Assembly: GCA_040386775.1 (NCBI GenBank)
Contig: JAZKEU010000001.1
Coordinates: forward strand, 84,459 to 148,458
Length of the DNA: 64,000 bases
Direction of reading: 5' to 3'
From: Bdellovibrionota bacterium
GTDB taxonomy: Bacteria > Bdellovibrionota > Bdellovibrionia > Bdellovibrionales > JAEYZS01
Numbering within the stretch: position 1 is the first letter of the stretch; every line of letters starts with the position of its first letter. Shown here in pieces: positions 1-7,809 of this stretch. The notes under the pieces are model-generated. The model was not told the DNA's origin. It saw only the letters and a list, made by a program, of their open reading frames with translations, and ran no database searches. Made by a program: the position numbers and the translations under genes.

Positions 1-293
1 GAGTTGCTACCATGGTGAATACAACTACCCGCAATCATAAACTCTGATCCAACATATCCGCCATCAGTAAGTTTGTATGCAGCTACAAATCCTCTTACCT
101 CATTTTTCGGTATTTTAAATTTGCCTTGTGTTCTCAATCCATCGTTATGCCATTCGAGTACACGGGTTCCTTTAGGAAATTGAATTTCACCAAGGCGTTC
201 AAATTCTTTAAATGAAAAAATGAATTCATACCAATACCATCCTGAACTACCTAGGATTACGACAACAAGAAATATGATTAATATTTTTTTCAT
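1..293 (-). CDS. Partial membrane-anchored or secreted protein (N-terminal part only)
   Basis: An open frame starts with ATG at 293 and runs leftwards off the window, so only about 97 residues are visible. The first 20 residues (MKKILIIFLVVVILGSSG) are a hydrophobic signal or anchor segment. They are followed by an aromatic patch (WYWYEF) and a soluble stretch with no family I recognise. There is no lipobox cysteine. It lies 113 bp downstream of the bufferin-like pair on the same strand and could be a third gene of that operon. It does not resemble an MNIO/DUF692 enzyme. Function unknown. Confidence 0.6.
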   Translation of the reverse strand, partial: MKKILIIFLVVVILGSSGWYWYEFIFSFKEFERLGEIQFPKGTRVLEWHNDGLRTQGKFKIPKNEVRGFVAAYKLTDGGYVGSEFMIAGSCIHHGSN

Positions 294-406
294 TCAGCAA
301 GTCTAGCATTAGAAAAACTTCGGCATCAAGTTTAATAAAACCACTGGTTTTACGATCAAGATATTTTCAAATAAACGCTGAATAGAAAGCCCTGAGGCCG
401 TCTTAC

Positions 407-1099
407 CTAAGACTCTAAGATAAAGAAATTAGCCTTGAGTTCGTTTAGGGCGATCACCCAGACACTTTGGGCGGTTGTTGCATACTTGGTTTGTAAAGTC
501 TGAAGTAAATTCTTTTTGCTGATTTTACCATCGTGCAATTCGTCTATAATTGCAGCGTGATGAATATTCCCTTTAAAGAAAATAACCTGATTTGTCTCTG
601 GGTTTTTAGATGCCAACAGTAAGGTTGGATTCTTTTTAGGAAGCAGAGGCTTGCTGAGCTTTTTTTGAAAATTCAAAACATATTCATGAATGTCGTACTC
701 ATGGCGAATCGCTTGCGCCAGTGGATTCATATATACGTTTGAAGTGGTTTGATTGTAAAGTGCGAGGTGAAGAGGAGTGGGATCGATTTCGATTTGGAAT
801 TTTGTAAATTCATAATCAATCAATTCCACGACGTAATCTTGGATATCGAATTTTGTTTGGTATTTTCTGACGAAAAGTGGAAAATAGAAAATATTTTCTG
901 TTAAATTTTCTTCATTGATTACAACTTCGGCGAAGTATTGAGGCAGCACGCTGGCGAAAAACTCTTCCCCGAGAAGCGCGAAAGAAAGAGGAGCTATTTT
1001 TTTGATCTTATGAACATAAAAAGAAAAATCCTTCTTTTTATGTTCAGGATTCATCATATTCTTCAATTTATAAAATAGCTCGCTCTTCATTAAGTCCAC
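407..1099 (-). CDS. HvfC/BufC-like DUF2063 family protein
   Basis: A 230-residue cytosolic protein. The pattern fits the DUF2063 (HvfC/BufC) family: a helical N-terminal half with LLGEEFF at residues 42-48, FPLFV at 73-77 and ELIDYEF at 92-98, then the hallmark-like NPLAQAIRHEYDIHEY at 125-140, which matches the family pattern N-P-x(3)-L-x(2)-x-Y-P-V-H-x-x-W. In characterised systems these proteins partner a multinuclear iron oxidase (MNIO, DUF692/BufB/HvfB) and present the leader of a Cys-rich peptide to it. The start taken is GTG at 1099, with AAGGA 6 nt upstream; an ATG at 1090 is the alternative. It follows the Cys-rich peptide gene by 9 bp, so the two are almost certainly co-transcribed. 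No MNIO gene lies between them or elsewhere in the window. Family assignment is by eye. Confidence 0.7.
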   Translation of the reverse strand: MDLMKSELFYKLKNMMNPEHKKKDFSFYVHKIKKIAPLSFALLGEEFFASVLPQYFAEVVINEENLTENIFYFPLFVRKYQTKFDIQDYVVELIDYEFTKFQIEIDPTPLHLALYNQTTSNVYMNPLAQAIRHEYDIHEYVLNFQKKLSKPLLPKKNPTLLLASKNPETNQVIFFKGNIHHAAIIDELHDGKISKKNLLQTLQTKYATTAQSVWVIALNELKANFFILES

Positions 1100-1108
1100 A
1101 GTGAATCC

Positions 1109-1426
1109 TTATGCTTCTGTTTTCTTGTCTTCACAGTCGCAGTCTTTGTCGCCTTTTTTGTGCTTGTGAGCTTTGTCATTTTTTTTATGTTTACCGCAAC
1201 CGCAGTCTTTGCATTTGCATTCTTTTCCAGAGGCTTCACATGCGCATGCCTTCTCTGCTTTTGGATCAGCTGCGTTTGCATCTTTAACCGCATCCTTAGC
1301 GTCAGCTACAGTTGTTGAAGCCGGTGCTTTACCTGCATTTTTGCCTTCTTGACATGGGCAAGCGAAAGATTTCTGTGAAACAGAAAAAATAAAACAAACG
1401 CCTAATAAAATACTCAATACCTTCAT
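1109..1426 (-). CDS. Bufferin-like Cys-rich exported peptide (five CxC pairs)
   Basis: A 105-residue precursor with a Sec signal peptide (residues 1-22, ending KSFA before the first cysteine). The mature part has ten cysteines in five CxC pairs (23/25, 61/63, 70/72, 75/77, 96/98), a Lys/His-rich segment at 79-95 and an acidic end. This composition suggests metal binding (Cu(I) or Zn). Because the next gene is DUF2063-like, it is probably a bufferin-type precursor whose cysteines could be modified. Known bufferins and HvfA peptides have different Cys spacings (EGKCG repeats or four-Cys cores), so this would be a variant. A good ribosome-binding site (AAGGAG) lies 7 nt before the ATG. A plain metallothionein-like secreted protein is the alternative. 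Confidence 0.65.
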   Translation of the reverse strand: MKVLSILLGVCFIFSVSQKSFACPCQEGKNAGKAPASTTVADAKDAVKDANAADPKAEKACACEASGKECKCKDCGCGKHKKNDKAHKHKKGDKDCDCEDKKTEA

Positions 1427-1484
1427 GGGTCTCTCCTTGTTGTTAGATCTGATTCTATGTTGTTTGATTAATTCTATCCAGCGA

Positions 1485-1545
1485 AAATAAAAAAACTCAA
1501 AGCCTTTCCTAAAATTTTTCTAAATTTTTAAGAAACTTTGAGTTT
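1485..1545 (-). terminator. Rho-independent terminator of the 1586-3868 lipoprotein gene
   Basis: The arms AAACTCAAAG (1493-1502) and CTTTGAGTTT (1536-1545) are perfectly complementary, and the inner sequence extends the stem imperfectly. Read on the minus strand, the second arm runs straight into TTTTTTTATTTT. It lies about 40 bp after the stop of the lipoprotein gene and before the start region of the Cys-rich peptide gene. Confidence 0.65.
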
Positions 1546-1585
1546 ATTGACGCAATCCTGCGACCTGGTTACGCGGCCTTACCGA

Positions 1586-3868
1586 TCATGGGCAAGGCGG
1601 CGGTAGATAACCAAGAGAAGTCGACACCGTGACCACGGCGCAGGTTTTTTGAGTCCAAACTTCGGTTTTATTCGTATTTTTAAAGCTTCCGAGGTATTCC
1701 GGAACATATCCTTTTGGATCCACCGTATTCTTAGCGCCGACACCCATAGTGAAGGTCACGCCACCGATAGTTGCCGTTGCCGTGTTTGAGCAAGTTGAAT
1801 TTTTAGGAGCATCCGCATCCATATCACCGCAAGAAGTTGTAAGGTCTTTGGTTTCGCCATTGTAGGTGATATTCATTGCGCTCGAAGTAAATATTTTTCC
1901 TTTTCCATGAGAGAATACGTGTTCAAATCCATCAGTGAATTCACCCATGGCAACGTACTTCCTTCCACCGCTATACAAGAAAGTTCCTTTTAATGGCATA
2001 TCTCCGGAACTACCCTGTCTGTAAACCGCGCACTGGCCAGTTCCGAAAGCCTGCTGAGTTACGGGGCTTCCTTTACAATCTTTTGAAGCCTCTTGGTTGA
2101 TAAGAGGAGTCTTTATGAGATTTGGTTCTTCTTTTTCTTTGCAAGTACCAGATTCAACCTTGAACGGTAACATTCCCAACGTATCGGGCTTAGGGTTACA
2201 GATCACTTTTGCAGATCCTTTGCGAGAAGCCTTATCCCAAGGAGTAATGTTTGGATTGTCGTATTGAGTTCCGCCCACTTGCAGAGTTTCTCCGACCATG
2301 AGATTTCCAAATAAATTTCCAATGCAAACTTTTCCAGTCGAAGGATCACTCCACGTGATCATGGTTCCTGCAAAGGCATGACATGAACTTCCTTTGAGAT
2401 CAGAAGAACTACACTCTTCTGCAAAGCAAGTTTTGGTTGTTGAAGGTTTTGGAGTCGTGCATAGCGCTTCTTCAACTGCAGCACCGTCATTTCTTATGCA
2501 CGTTACTCTTCTAGTTTGAGTTCCTTCAGTTCCACACGCTATTGCGCTGCATGCGCCGTAATCTCCAACATACCAAGTGTAAGTGTACTCTGGCGGGCAT
2601 TCTGTAATTGGGCACATTTGTTGAGATGGATATGCATAGCCTGGATCAAACGAAGGGATGACTCCATTGTTACAAATTCTCGACTGAGAATTACACGCGA
2701 CTCCACATCTTGGATTTTTAGCCCACTGAGTGATTGATCCTCCATGAGGGGTAGATCCGCAAGACAAACAGTTTAAAGTTTGATTTTCTGGTGGAACGGT
2801 ACAGTTTTGAGTTTGGCCAGTTGGTTTAGCGCCAACGCCGGTAACACACTCAGCATCTGGAGCCGTTGTTGTATTTCCCTCGACGGTCTTTTTACAAATG
2901 TAATTTGTGATGGGTCTTGTACCTGCAGAGGATTCGCAAGGACCTGTGCAAGCTCCAAATTGACTGGCTTCCCAAGAGTAAGTTGCTGGGCAAGAAGGTG
3001 ATACTTGGCAAGTGGCAGGATTTTGAGTAAAGGTTCCTGCATTTCCACCAGTTTCAAAAACTCCGTTGATACAAGCTCTGAGAGTTGTATCGCAAGGTTT
3101 TCCTCCGCATTGGGCTGATTGTTTTGCGAACTCTACAGTTTCACCATGAGCGACGACAGCGTTAGTGAATGGATTGATACAGGATTTATTTCTAATATCA
3201 ATCGTGTGAAAGAACGCAGGCTGTTCATCTTGTTCAAAATTTATAGCAATTGCCTTAACAGTGTAAGTTCCAGTTTGCGTGTAAGTGTGCGAGGTAAAAG
3301 CATCTGGAGCAAGAGTGTACTCATTAACACCGTCGTTATTCATATCCCAAAGAATTTGACCTTGGAAGCAAGGTTCAGCGTTGATTGAGAAAGGAGAAGT
3401 TTCTTCGTTCACGTATCCAATAGTCGGTCCACTGATCCCAGTTGGATTGACACAAATGTCATGGGCTAAAATTTGAAATGCTTTTTCTAGAGCGCAAGAG
3501 TTTCCATCAGATTTTTGGAAAGTGGCCTTTGCAACATAGCTTCCAGAACCTTCGTTAGCTCCATTGAACATATGGGACACGGTGGTTGTCGTTGTCGAAA
3601 GAATGTTGGTGCTGCCTTTTAAAAAATTCCATTGGATATTGTTTAAAGTGATTCCTGTTGGAGGGATGATTTCAAAGTTCACTGTCTTGTTGGGGTAAAG
3701 ATTATTTGGTGGAGACATATCGATAGCGCCGCAAGAAGGTGAGACGTCGGTAGGGCCTTCGTTTGCAAATTCTTGGCTTTTATTTTTTGTACATGAAAGC
3801 AAACCGAGTGACACCGTCGTTATCACAAACATAAACAAGAAGTTGAATCTAAAAGATGATTTTTTCAT
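1586..3868 (-). CDS. Large Cys-rich lipoprotein with PKD-like and thrombospondin-1-like modules
   Basis: A 760-residue lipoprotein: signal peptide with lipobox LGLLSC (Cys26). Two PKD-like Ig-fold modules follow (about 48-135 and 138-227; the second contains WDMNNDGVNEYTL and SHTYTQTGTYTVKA). Next comes a Cys-rich region (about 230-490) with two segments that look like thrombospondin type-1 repeats: WEASQFGACTGPC and WYVGDYGACSAIACGTEG followed by TQTRRVTC, the W-x(n)-C-x(n)-C-G-x-G-x-Q-x-R-x-V-x-C pattern. The last 270 residues hold further Cys pairs and no domain I recognise. Probably displayed on the outer membrane as an adhesin or binding protein. It stands alone between the bufferin-like operon and hflX, with a terminator after it. 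Lipoprotein status is firm, domain names are by eye, function is unknown. Confidence 0.75.
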   Translation of the reverse strand: MKKSSFRFNFLFMFVITTVSLGLLSCTKNKSQEFANEGPTDVSPSCGAIDMSPPNNLYPNKTVNFEIIPPTGITLNNIQWNFLKGSTNILSTTTTTVSHMFNGANEGSGSYVAKATFQKSDGNSCALEKAFQILAHDICVNPTGISGPTIGYVNEETSPFSINAEPCFQGQILWDMNNDGVNEYTLAPDAFTSHTYTQTGTYTVKAIAINFEQDEQPAFFHTIDIRNKSCINPFTNAVVAHGETVEFAKQSAQCGGKPCDTTLRACINGVFETGGNAGTFTQNPATCQVSPSCPATYSWEASQFGACTGPCESSAGTRPITNYICKKTVEGNTTTAPDAECVTGVGAKPTGQTQNCTVPPENQTLNCLSCGSTPHGGSITQWAKNPRCGVACNSQSRICNNGVIPSFDPGYAYPSQQMCPITECPPEYTYTWYVGDYGACSAIACGTEGTQTRRVTCIRNDGAAVEEALCTTPKPSTTKTCFAEECSSSDLKGSSCHAFAGTMITWSDPSTGKVCIGNLFGNLMVGETLQVGGTQYDNPNITPWDKASRKGSAKVICNPKPDTLGMLPFKVESGTCKEKEEPNLIKTPLINQEASKDCKGSPVTQQAFGTGQCAVYRQGSSGDMPLKGTFLYSGGRKYVAMGEFTDGFEHVFSHGKGKIFTSSAMNITYNGETKDLTTSCGDMDADAPKNSTCSNTATATIGGVTFTMGVGAKNTVDPKGYVPEYLGSFKNTNKTEVWTQKTCAVVTVSTSLGYLPPPCP

Positions 3869-3987
3869 TATGGTCCCCGAGGTTATATACTCTTTAAATT
3901 ATACAACTCTTTATCGGGTTATGGTTAAAACTGTTGATGGACTTTAGAATGGAACGAGCAGGGATCAAGGCTTTGGTCTGGCTATGC

Positions 3988-5250
3988 TCAATGAGCAACG
4001 TTGCTAGTAGAAAATTTTTGCCATTTTGCAATCATGGCTGCCGTCATTCTCACGTGGCAGATATATCCATGAGAGCTCATTTCTTGGTGCTTAATAATCC
4101 CATCTCTTGAGAGTTCAAAAAGAAGCTGTTTATCAGCTAAAGGAATAAAAAGTTCGGTCGTGTATTCTCTAGAATCGATGGTCTTAATCATCTCTGCTTT
4201 GAGTTGATCGAGACCTGTACCTTTAATTGCCGAAATAAAAACACGGTGAGGAACATCTTTGATTTGGAATTTTTTTTCCAGAGGAGCTTTGTCAATTTTA
4301 TTGAATGCATGAATGATGGTTTTGTTATCCCACTTTAAATCTTTGATAATGTCATTCACCGTTTCCATCTGCTGTTTCCATTGGCGGTGAGAGAGGTCAA
4401 TCACATGGATCAACACATCGGCACTTGCAGATTCCTCGAGAGTGGCTTTAAAAGCTTCGATGAGTTTTGTCGGAAGTTTATTTATAAATCCCACGGTGTC
4501 AGTGAGGACGGCGCCGTAAGGATCGATTTCTAATTTTCTGGTGGTAGGGTCAAGAGTGGCAAAGACTTGGTCCATGGTCACCACATTTGCGCCAGTCATT
4601 GCATTCATTAGAGTGCTTTTGCCGGCGTTGGTGTAACCGATTAGCGCAAAGCTTGGAACGTTACTGGATTCTCTTTTGCTTCTTCTGGTTTTACGGGCAA
4701 GTTCGACAACTTCGAGTTTCTTTTTGATCATGGTGATTTTGTCTTTGATATGACGACGATCCAATTCAATCGCTTTTTCCCCCGGACCGACAGTTCCGAT
4801 ACCACCACCTTGGCGCGAAAGAGATCCGTGCCATGCACCGACCTGTCTTGAATATTGATCAAGAAGTTGGGCAAGTTCGACCTGGAGTTTACCTTCATGG
4901 CTTTGTGCGCGTTGAGCGAAAATATCTAAGATAAGTTGCGTGCGATCAACGATTGGAACACCGATGACTTTCTCTAAGTTTCTCGCTTGTACGCCAGAAA
5001 GTTGGTGATCAATAATGACAAGTTCTGCTTTAGTATCTTTGGCTAACTGTTGGAGTTCTTCGACTTTTCCGGAACCAATGAGTGTTCCCGGATTGTATTT
5101 GGGTAATGTCTGAGTGAGAGTGGCGACGACTTCGGCGCCGGCGGCCTCGGCCAATTCTGCAAGTTCACCTAAGCTTTCTTTGATATCAAAAAAGTTTTCG
5201 GTTTTAAGTCCTAATCCTACTAAAATTGCTTTCTCGCGATTTTTTCTCAG
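3988..5250 (-). CDS. hflX: GTPase HflX (ribosome-splitting GTPase), probable CTG start
   Basis: HflX family GTPase, which binds the 50S subunit and rescues or splits stalled ribosomes under stress. The N-terminal HflX domain is followed by the signature [20 protein letters not shown], a coiled linker, then the G domain: G1 [10 protein letters not shown]3 DTVGF, G4 NKID, G5-like SAIKGTG. The first ordinary start is TTG at 5154, but the frame continues upstream with convincing HflX sequence (ending [19 protein letters not shown]). No ATG, GTG or TTG lies between that TTG and an in-frame stop further up. A strong AGGAG (5259-5263) sits 8 nt before a CTG at 5248-5250. That start gives 420 residues, close to E. 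coli HflX (426). I use it, while noting the TTG alternative. It follows maeB by 59 bp on the same strand. Confidence 0.85.
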   Translation of the reverse strand: MRKNREKAILVGLGLKTENFFDIKESLGELAELAEAAGAEVVATLTQTLPKYNPGTLIGSGKVEELQQLAKDTKAELVIIDHQLSGVQARNLEKVIGVPIVDRTQLILDIFAQRAQSHEGKLQVELAQLLDQYSRQVGAWHGSLSRQGGGIGTVGPGEKAIELDRRHIKDKITMIKKKLEVVELARKTRRSKRESSNVPSFALIGYTNAGKSTLMNAMTGANVVTMDQVFATLDPTTRKLEIDPYGAVLTDTVGFINKLPTKLIEAFKATLEESASADVLIHVIDLSHRQWKQQMETVNDIIKDLKWDNKTIIHAFNKIDKAPLEKKFQIKDVPHRVFISAIKGTGLDQLKAEMIKTIDSREYTTELFIPLADKQLLFELSRDGIIKHQEMSSHGYICHVRMTAAMIAKWQKFSTSNVAH

Positions 5251-5261
5251 TTCTATATCTC

Positions 5262-5330
5262 CTACTTCCTAGCTTTCATCTCTGATTTCAGTACTCACTG
5301 TTGTGAGTACTATTTACGAGCTTTCATCTC
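5262..5330 (-). repeat. Duplicated maeB 3' end (E-M-K-A-R-K-stop) flanking a 9-bp hairpin
   Basis: Copy 1 (5310-5330) is the real end of maeB. Copy 2 (5262-5282) lies 27 bp further downstream and again spells E-M-K-A-R-K-stop, but with CGT-AAA-TAG changed to AGG-AAG-TAG, so the differences are synonymous. Between them is a perfect stem-loop: arms AGTACTCAC (5290-5298) and GTGAGTACT (5303-5311), loop TGTT, with no T tract on the minus strand. Copy 2 also supplies part of the hflX ribosome-binding site. It may be a tandem-duplication remnant or a small palindromic insertion at the gene end. Confidence 0.7.
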
Positions 5331-7598
5331 TTTGATCACTTGAGTCTGGAGCGCGGTTAACGCTACAGTATTCACGATATCATTAACGCTGCAAGAACGC
5401 TGTAAAGTATGTGCAGGCTTTCTTAAACCCAAGAGGAATGGGCCTAAAATTTCAGCACCACCTAGACGTTGGAGCAGTTTATAGGCAATGTTGCCGGAGC
5501 TCAAATCTGGGAACATAAGAATGTTTGCACCTTTTTTGAGTTCAGAGAAATTGAATTGTTCTAGGATTATGCTCGGATCAACAGCTGTGTCCGCTTGCAT
5601 TTCCCCATCCACTGCAAGGTGAGGGAATCTGTCTTTTACGATTTCTGCTGCTCTTTTCATTTTTTGTGGAGATTCGTGCTTTGCGGTGAAGTTTGAATAA
5701 CTGAGCATTGCAATTCTTGGTTCGATTTCAAAGTACTGAGCAATCTCCGCCGCATCGATTGCAATCGATGCCAACTCTTCTGCCGTGGGATTTACGTTCA
5801 ATGTACAATCTGAGAAGAACAATACTTTGTCTTTTAGAACAACGATGATCAGGCCAGAAGCCACTCCGGCTTTTGTTTTTCCAATGATCTCTAAGATTGG
5901 TTTTACTGACGTTGCGTAGTTCTGTGTAGCGCCGTTGATCACCGCATCGAGATCCCCAAGGTGAACAGCCATTGTTCCAAAGTAATTCGGATCTGCCATG
6001 AGTCTCATGGCTTCTGGAAGGTTAACACCTTTTCTTTTTCTCATTTCGTAAAGAGTTTGTGAATAAAGATTGAGATTAGGGTGCTGGCTCGGTCTGTGAA
6101 TTTCAACATCTGCAAGTTGAGTTAAGCCAAGGCTTGCGATTTTCTTTTTTACCACGTCAGGATATCCATAAAGCACGGGTCTTGCGATCCCTTCTTCCAA
6201 GATAATGTTGCAAGCTTTTAGTACTTTTTCTGAGTGAGCTTCTGTGAATCCAATTTTTGGAAGGTCGGATTGAGATTTTTTTGCCGCAGTTTTAACTTTG
6301 TTGATGGCAGTTCTGATAAAACTTTTTGCAGCGCCTTGAAGAGCTTCGAGTTTATCATGATACTTTTCAAAATCTTGAATTGGAAGTTGTGCTACACCTG
6401 ACTCCATCGCTGCTTTTGCAACCGCTGGAGCGACCCAGAGAAGAACGCGAGGATCAAAAGGTTTTGGAATAAAGTATTCGGGACCGAATTTAAATTGTTT
6501 CCCGCCATAAGCTCTAGAAACACTTTCCGGAACCTCTTCTCGCGCGAGTTTTGCGATCGCATGAACTGCCGCAAGCTTCATCTCTTCGTTGATAGAAGTC
6601 GCTCTCACATCAAGAGCACCTCTAAAAATAAATGGAAATCCTAAAACGTTATTCACTTGATTCGGAAAATCTGATCTTCCGGTTGCCATGATCACGTCTG
6701 GACGAGCGGCAATGGCTTCGTCAGGCATAATTTCTGGATCAGGGTTCGCGCAAGCAAATACGATGGGACGATCGTTCATTTTTTTGAGCATTTCACCTGT
6801 GACGGATCTTGCAACGCTCAAACCTAGGAATACGTCAGCGCCATCCAGTGCTTCGGTGAGATTTCTTTTTTTCGTGTCGTTAGCGAATTCTTCTTTCCAT
6901 TTGTTCATGCCCTCTGTACGACCTTTGTAGATCACTCCTTTAGAGTCACACATGATTAGGTTTTCTCTTTTTACACCCAGATGAACAAAAAGTTTTGAAC
7001 ACGCATGAGCCGAGGCTCCGGCACCGTTCACAACAACTTTGATTTTCTCAATTTTTTTGCCTGCAATTTGAACAGCGTTCATTAATGCGGCACTTGTGAT
7101 GATGGCTGTTCCGTGTTGATCGTCATGGAACACAGGGATCTTCATGGTCCTTTTTAATTCTTCTTCGATGATAAAACACTCAGGCGCTTTGATGTCTTCA
7201 AGATTGATTCCGCCAAAGGTAGGTTCCATAGCTTTTACGGCTTGGATTACATCTTCAGCCGATTCAGATCCTAGTTCGATATCGAAGACATCGATATCAG
7301 CGAATTTTTTAAAGAGAACGCCCTTACCTTCCATTACTGGTTTTCCAGCAAGCGGTCCAATATTACCGAGTCCAAGAACTGCCGTACCGTTTGTTATCAC
7401 AGCAACTAAATTTCCTTTTGCCGTGTAATCGAAAACTTTTTTTGGATCTTTGGCAATTTCCATACAAGGCTGAGCAACGCCCGGTGAATAGGCGAGAGAG
7501 AGGTCGCGGTCGGTATCACAAGGTTTTGAGGTAATAACTTCGATTTTTCCGGGTCTACCAGACGAATGATATTCTAGTGAGTCAGTGTAGCGTGACAT
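5310..7598 (-). CDS. maeB: NADP-dependent malic enzyme with C-terminal phosphotransacetylase domain
   Basis: 762 residues, the usual length of MaeB-type fused malic enzymes. It decarboxylates malate to pyruvate with reduction of NADP(H), giving NADPH and pyruvate for biosynthesis. The N-terminal malic domain shows the catalytic Tyr in [10 protein letters not shown] (about 37), the Lys region GKGVLFKKF (about 91-99), metal ligands in EDIKAPEC (134-141) and HDDQHGT (158-164), and the dinucleotide loop NGAGASAHA (191-199). From about residue 430 a phosphotransacetylase-like domain follows, which in MaeB binds acetyl-CoA and regulates activity rather than acting as a Pta. It is divergent from a beta-oxidation operon and upstream of hflX. 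Confidence 0.95.
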   Translation of the reverse strand: MSRYTDSLEYHSSGRPGKIEVITSKPCDTDRDLSLAYSPGVAQPCMEIAKDPKKVFDYTAKGNLVAVITNGTAVLGLGNIGPLAGKPVMEGKGVLFKKFADIDVFDIELGSESAEDVIQAVKAMEPTFGGINLEDIKAPECFIIEEELKRTMKIPVFHDDQHGTAIITSAALMNAVQIAGKKIEKIKVVVNGAGASAHACSKLFVHLGVKRENLIMCDSKGVIYKGRTEGMNKWKEEFANDTKKRNLTEALDGADVFLGLSVARSVTGEMLKKMNDRPIVFACANPDPEIMPDEAIAARPDVIMATGRSDFPNQVNNVLGFPFIFRGALDVRATSINEEMKLAAVHAIAKLAREEVPESVSRAYGGKQFKFGPEYFIPKPFDPRVLLWVAPAVAKAAMESGVAQLPIQDFEKYHDKLEALQGAAKSFIRTAINKVKTAAKKSQSDLPKIGFTEAHSEKVLKACNIILEEGIARPVLYGYPDVVKKKIASLGLTQLADVEIHRPSQHPNLNLYSQTLYEMRKRKGVNLPEAMRLMADPNYFGTMAVHLGDLDAVINGATQNYATSVKPILEIIGKTKAGVASGLIIVVLKDKVLFFSDCTLNVNPTAEELASIAIDAAEIAQYFEIEPRIAMLSYSNFTAKHESPQKMKRAAEIVKDRFPHLAVDGEMQADTAVDPSIILEQFNFSELKKGANILMFPDLSSGNIAYKLLQRLGGAEILGPFLLGLRKPAHTLQRSCSVNDIVNTVALTALQTQVIKEMKARK

Positions 7599-7696
7599 TT
7601 AAAATTCCCCTATAATGTAAGCCTTGAGACTATGAGGCTCGCTTGGAATAGTCAATGCGCTCTTTAGGTGTATCTAGAGCTACACTTTCTGCTATG

Positions 7697-7712
7697 CACA
7701 ACGCAAGTTGTG
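7697..7712. promoter_or_regulatory. Operator-like palindrome between maeB and the beta-oxidation operon
   Basis: CACAAC (7697-7702) and GTTGTG (7707-7712) form a perfect inverted repeat with a 4-nt centre. It lies in the 211-bp divergent intergenic region, about 100 bp from either start codon. The position suits a regulator of fatty-acid or acetyl-CoA metabolism, but no known operator is matched. Confidence 0.3.
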
Positions 7713-7809
7713 AAGGTATAAAGATGTGACAATATTTCTCCAGGTGCTTATCATTTAAGGGTATTTAAAAAATCTTAAAAATTAAGACACAACGAATGAG
7801 GTTCACCAT

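Noticed and set aside
1090..1293. Minus-strand open frame inside the Cys-rich peptide gene, Lys/Thr-rich
   Set aside because: It lies within the signal-peptide-bearing gene at 1109-1426 in another frame, and its low-complexity composition is a by-product of that gene's Lys/Cys codons.
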